From the NCBI GenBank assembly GCA_963169055.1, contig CAUJFU010000230.1:1-17135 (forward strand): a stretch of 17,135 bases of DNA. The letters run 5' to 3'. Positions 14,559 to 17,135 of the stretch are shown piece by piece; the stretch's first letter is position 1; the number at the start of each line of letters is the position of its first letter. Source of the stretch: Myxococcota bacterium. Lineage in GTDB: Bacteria; Myxococcota_C; UBA6777. Position numbers and translations under genes: made by a program. Below the pieces are notes generated by a model. It did no database searches and was not told where the DNA came from. It worked only from the letters and a program-made list of their open reading frames with translations.

Positions 14559-17015
14559 ATGGCCATCAAAAAGTCCGCACTCTACTCTTCTCTTTGGCGC
14601 TCTTGTGACGAGCTACGCGGCGGCATGGACGCCTCTCAGTACAAAGACTACATCCTCACCCTGCTCTTCATCAAATACGTCAGCGACAAGCACGCAGACG
14701 ACCCCTACGCTCCTGTCACGATCCCGACAGGCGCGTCTTTTCAAGACATGGTAAAACTCAAGGGAACAAAGGACATCGGCGACCAGATCAACAAAAAAGT
14801 GATCGCACCGCTCGCAAAAGCAAACGAGCTCGCAGGAATGCCCGACTTCAACGACGACCACAAGCTCGGAACGGGCAAAGAGATGGCGGATCGCCTCACG
14901 AACTTGATCGCCATCTTTGAAGACAAAGAACTCGACTTCTCCAAAAATCGCGCAAGCGATGACGATCTGCTCGGTGATGCCTACGAATACCTGATGCGCC
15001 ACTTCGCCACAGAAAGCGGCAAAAGCAAGGGCCAGTTTTACACACCCGCCGAAGTTAGCCGCTTGATCGCACAACTACTCGGTATCCGAGAGGCCCAAAC
15101 CAGCGCCGCAACCAGCGTTTACGATCCCACTTGTGGATCAGGCTCCCTGCTCTTGAAAGTCGCTGATGAAGCCGGAACAGACGTCACACTCTACGGACAG
15201 GAAAAAGACGTTAGCACCGCAACCCTCGCACACATGAACATGATCCTACACAACAACCCCACCGCCACCATCAAACAAGGCAACACCCTTGCCAATCCGA
15301 AGTTCTTAAACGGCGATCACCTCAGGACCTTTGATTATGTGGTCTCCAATCCGCCCTTCTCGGACAAACGCTGGAGCACGGGTCTCGATCCCAAAACAGA
15401 CCCATTCGAACGTTTTCACATGGATCTCCTGTGGGACGAACAACAAACGAACGATCCCAACAAGGAGCAGAAGCTCGTTCCGCCCGAAAAACAGGGCGAT
15501 TATGCTTATCTCTTGCACATCTTGCGCTCTCTCAAACAAAACGGAAAAGGCGCGTGCATCCTGCCTCATGGCGTTTTGTTTCGTGGGAACGCCGAAGCTG
15601 AGATCCGTAAATCACTCATCCGACATGGTTATCTGCAAGCGATCATCGGTCTTCCCCCCAACCTCTTCTATGGAACAGGCATCCCCGCTTGTATCCTCCT
15701 GCTCGACAAGGCCGAAGCCTCCGTCCGCCAAGGCATCTTTCTGATCGATGCAAGCAACGGCTTCATCAAAGACGGCCCCAAAAACCGCTTGCGCGCTCGT
15801 GATATCCACAAGATTGTCGATGTCTTTCGCCGTCGAATAGACGTCCCACAATATGCCCGATTTGTCTCGTTTGACGAGATCGAGAAGAACGACTTCAACC
15901 TGAATCTACCGCGCTACATCGACAACCAAGCCGCCGAAGATCGCCAAGATATCAACGGACATCTTCAAGGCGGCATCCCTTCCGCAGATATCGACGCCCT
16001 CCGCGCTTATTGGGAGATCTGCCCCAACCTCAGGGCGACCTTGTTTTCACCTCGCCGCCCGAATTACCTCGATCTTTGCGTCGAAAAGAACGCCATCAAA
16101 AGCACCATCCACGAACATCCCGAATTTGCCGGTTTCGTCCAAAAGATCAAACAGCACTTCGGCGTGTGGCGCGCACAAACCGCCTCGACACTCGAACATC
16201 TCCCACCCAAATTCCACCCCAAACAACTGATCGCCTCCCTTTCAGAAAGCCTCTTACAACACTTCAAAGGCGAACCCTTAGTCGATGCTTACGCCATCTA
16301 CCAACACCTCATGGATGCGTGGGAAGAGTCGATGCAAGACGACGCCTACATGATCGCAGCAGACGGATGGAAAGCCAAAACGTACCGCATCACCGAGATC
16401 ATCAAAAAAGGAAAGAAGGAAGGCCAAGAAAAAGACAAGGGTTGGGCGTGTGACCTCATCCCAAAATCCCTTATGGTGGCGAGACATTACGCCAAAGAAC
16501 AAGCCGCGATGGAAGCTCTCAACACCCAGTTGGAGACCGTTAGCGCCGAACTTGTCGAGATGGAAGAAGAACACAGCGGTGAAGAAGGGGCTTTCTCCGA
16601 ACTGGATAGCATCAACAAGGCCAACGTCAACGCTCGCCTGAAGGAACTCAAAGACGACCCCGACGCCGAAGAAGAACGCAAGATTCTCAAGCAATGGCTT
16701 ACAAAGTCCGAGCTACAAGCCGAACTCAAGAAGCAAATCAATAAAGCCGAGGCTCAACTTGATCAGGCAGTCTACGAACGTTATCCAAACCTCACAGAGC
16801 AAGAGGTGAAAGTGTTGGTGGTGCAAGACAAATGGCTCGCCGCCCTTGACAAGGCCATCCACAACGAACTGGATCGTGTAAGTCAACAACTCACCCAGCG
16901 CATCAAAGAACTCGCTGAACGCTACGAACACACTCTCCCCGAACTGACCGAACAGACCCACTCCCTCGAAGCCAAGGTACAAAAACACCTCGCAAGGATG
17001 GGCTTCGCTTGGTGA
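14559..17015 (+). CDS. hsdM: Type I restriction-modification DNA methyltransferase subunit
   Basis: This 818-aa subunit is expected to methylate adenine N6 in the host's recognition site, using S-adenosylmethionine, within an HsdM2S complex. Residues about 1-150 match the HsdM N-terminal helical domain (LWRSCDELRGGMDASQYKDY, LLFIKYVSDK). GQFYTP at 158-163 opens the methylase core, DPTCGSGSLLLK from 189 is the SAM-binding motif I, and NPPFSD at 264-269 is catalytic motif IV of N6-adenine methylases. At 818 residues it is longer than the EcoKI type (about 530). The extra C-terminal part is charged and mostly helical (about 600-818), probably coiled-coil, ending with the LARMGFAW tail. Such long HsdM forms are known; the extension may contact HsdS or HsdR. 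The start is the ATG at 14559. HsdS and HsdR are not in the window and are expected downstream. An unfused complete methylase with all motifs suggests the enzyme is functional. Confidence 0.95.
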   Translation: MAIKKSALYSSLWRSCDELRGGMDASQYKDYILTLLFIKYVSDKHADDPYAPVTIPTGASFQDMVKLKGTKDIGDQINKKVIAPLAKANELAGMPDFNDDHKLGTGKEMADRLTNLIAIFEDKELDFSKNRASDDDLLGDAYEYLMRHFATESGKSKGQFYTPAEVSRLIAQLLGIREAQTSAATSVYDPTCGSGSLLLKVADEAGTDVTLYGQEKDVSTATLAHMNMILHNNPTATIKQGNTLANPKFLNGDHLRTFDYVVSNPPFSDKRWSTGLDPKTDPFERFHMDLLWDEQQTNDPNKEQKLVPPEKQGDYAYLLHILRSLKQNGKGACILPHGVLFRGNAEAEIRKSLIRHGYLQAIIGLPPNLFYGTGIPACILLLDKAEASVRQGIFLIDASNGFIKDGPKNRLRARDIHKIVDVFRRRIDVPQYARFVSFDEIEKNDFNLNLPRYIDNQAAEDRQDINGHLQGGIPSADIDALRAYWEICPNLRATLFSPRRPNYLDLCVEKNAIKSTIHEHPEFAGFVQKIKQHFGVWRAQTASTLEHLPPKFHPKQLIASLSESLLQHFKGEPLVDAYAIYQHLMDAWEESMQDDAYMIAADGWKAKTYRITEIIKKGKKEGQEKDKGWACDLIPKSLMVARHYAKEQAAMEALNTQLETVSAELVEMEEEHSGEEGAFSELDSINKANVNARLKELKDDPDAEEERKILKQWLTKSELQAELKKQINKAEAQLDQAVYERYPNLTEQEVKVLVVQDKWLAALDKAIHNELDRVSQQLTQRIKELAERYEHTLPELTEQTHSLEAKVQKHLARMGFAW

Positions 17016-17078
17016 GAAGATCTCTTGGTGGTCGCCGCCTTCTTTTTGGCGCGGATGTTTGGGATGCAAAACGTTTTC

Positions 17079-17085
17079 GAGGAGG
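17079..17085 (+). promoter_or_regulatory. Strong ribosome binding site of the last gene
   Basis: GAGGAGG ends 5 nt before the ATG at 17091. It favours this start over the in-frame ATG codons at 17055 and 17064, which have no purine-rich site at a useful distance. Confidence 0.7.
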
Positions 17086-17090
17086 TACAA

Positions 17091-17135
17091 ATGTCGATGC
17101 TTGAACCCAACCCCTTTGTTGAGTTTTTTGAACAG
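17091..17135 (+). CDS. Start of the next gene in the hsdM locus, cut by the window edge
   Basis: Fifteen codons (MSMLEPNPFVEFFEQ) run from an ATG with a strong ribosome site to the right edge without a stop. It is 75 bp after the hsdM stop, on the same strand and in the same frame, so it is probably co-transcribed. By position it could be hsdS, hsdR or an accessory gene often placed inside type I loci, but the visible residues do not identify it. The frame is also open back to the hsdM stop codon, so an upstream ATG (17055 or 17064) cannot be fully excluded. Confidence 0.5.
   Translation, partial: MSMLEPNPFVEFFEQ

Overview
The window (roughly 55-60 % GC by eye) looks like a chromosomal segment of a Gram-negative bacterium. 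It carries a bacterial alpha-2-macroglobulin, a very large exported repeat protein, and a membrane-linked metallophosphoesterase. The overall style (giant Cys-containing exported beta-rich proteins, TTG start codons) recalls myxobacteria/Bradymonadota-like 'deltaproteobacterial' lineages, but nothing here fixes the taxon and this is a low-confidence guess.

Layout. Positions 3-728 (+) hold the C-terminal part of a metallophosphoesterase. Its 3' end overlaps that of a convergent family-1 uracil-DNA glycosylase gene (ung, 679-1380, -). A small acidic protein of unknown function (1551-1979, -, TTG start) lies upstream of ung. A 750-bp non-coding region (1980-2729) follows. Then comes a 1776-aa exported protein (2730-8060, +) built of about 14 diverged beta-type repeats, each with a cysteine pair. 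After it is a 1966-aa alpha-2-macroglobulin with an intact thioester motif (8328-14228, +). The right end holds an 818-aa type I restriction-modification methyltransferase subunit, hsdM (14559-17015, +), and the first 15 codons of a further gene (17091 onward).

The giant repeat protein and the macroglobulin are consecutive, same-strand, exported, extracytoplasmic proteins and plausibly work together at the cell surface or in the periplasm, with the macroglobulin acting as a protease trap. The usual enterobacterial partner of the macroglobulin, PBP1C, is not beside it in this window. The hsdM gene starts an independent defence locus that continues beyond the right edge.

The least expected element is a dispersed, structured, non-coding repeat of about 130 bp. 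Each of the four larger intergenic regions between 1380 and 14559 holds a copy (1415-1550, 2195-2326 reversed, 8092-8230, 14291-14417), and there is a truncated fifth piece (2135-2158, reversed). Every full copy has a T-rich tract, a GTGGGG/CCCCAC hairpin, a CAAGGG/CCCTTG hairpin, and a longer arm whose ends tend to pair as CCCCGTGTT/AACACGGGG, ending in a T-tract. The stems show base-pair-preserving changes between copies. The repeat also produces spurious open frames in several reading frames and accounts for the false N-terminal extension of hsdM.
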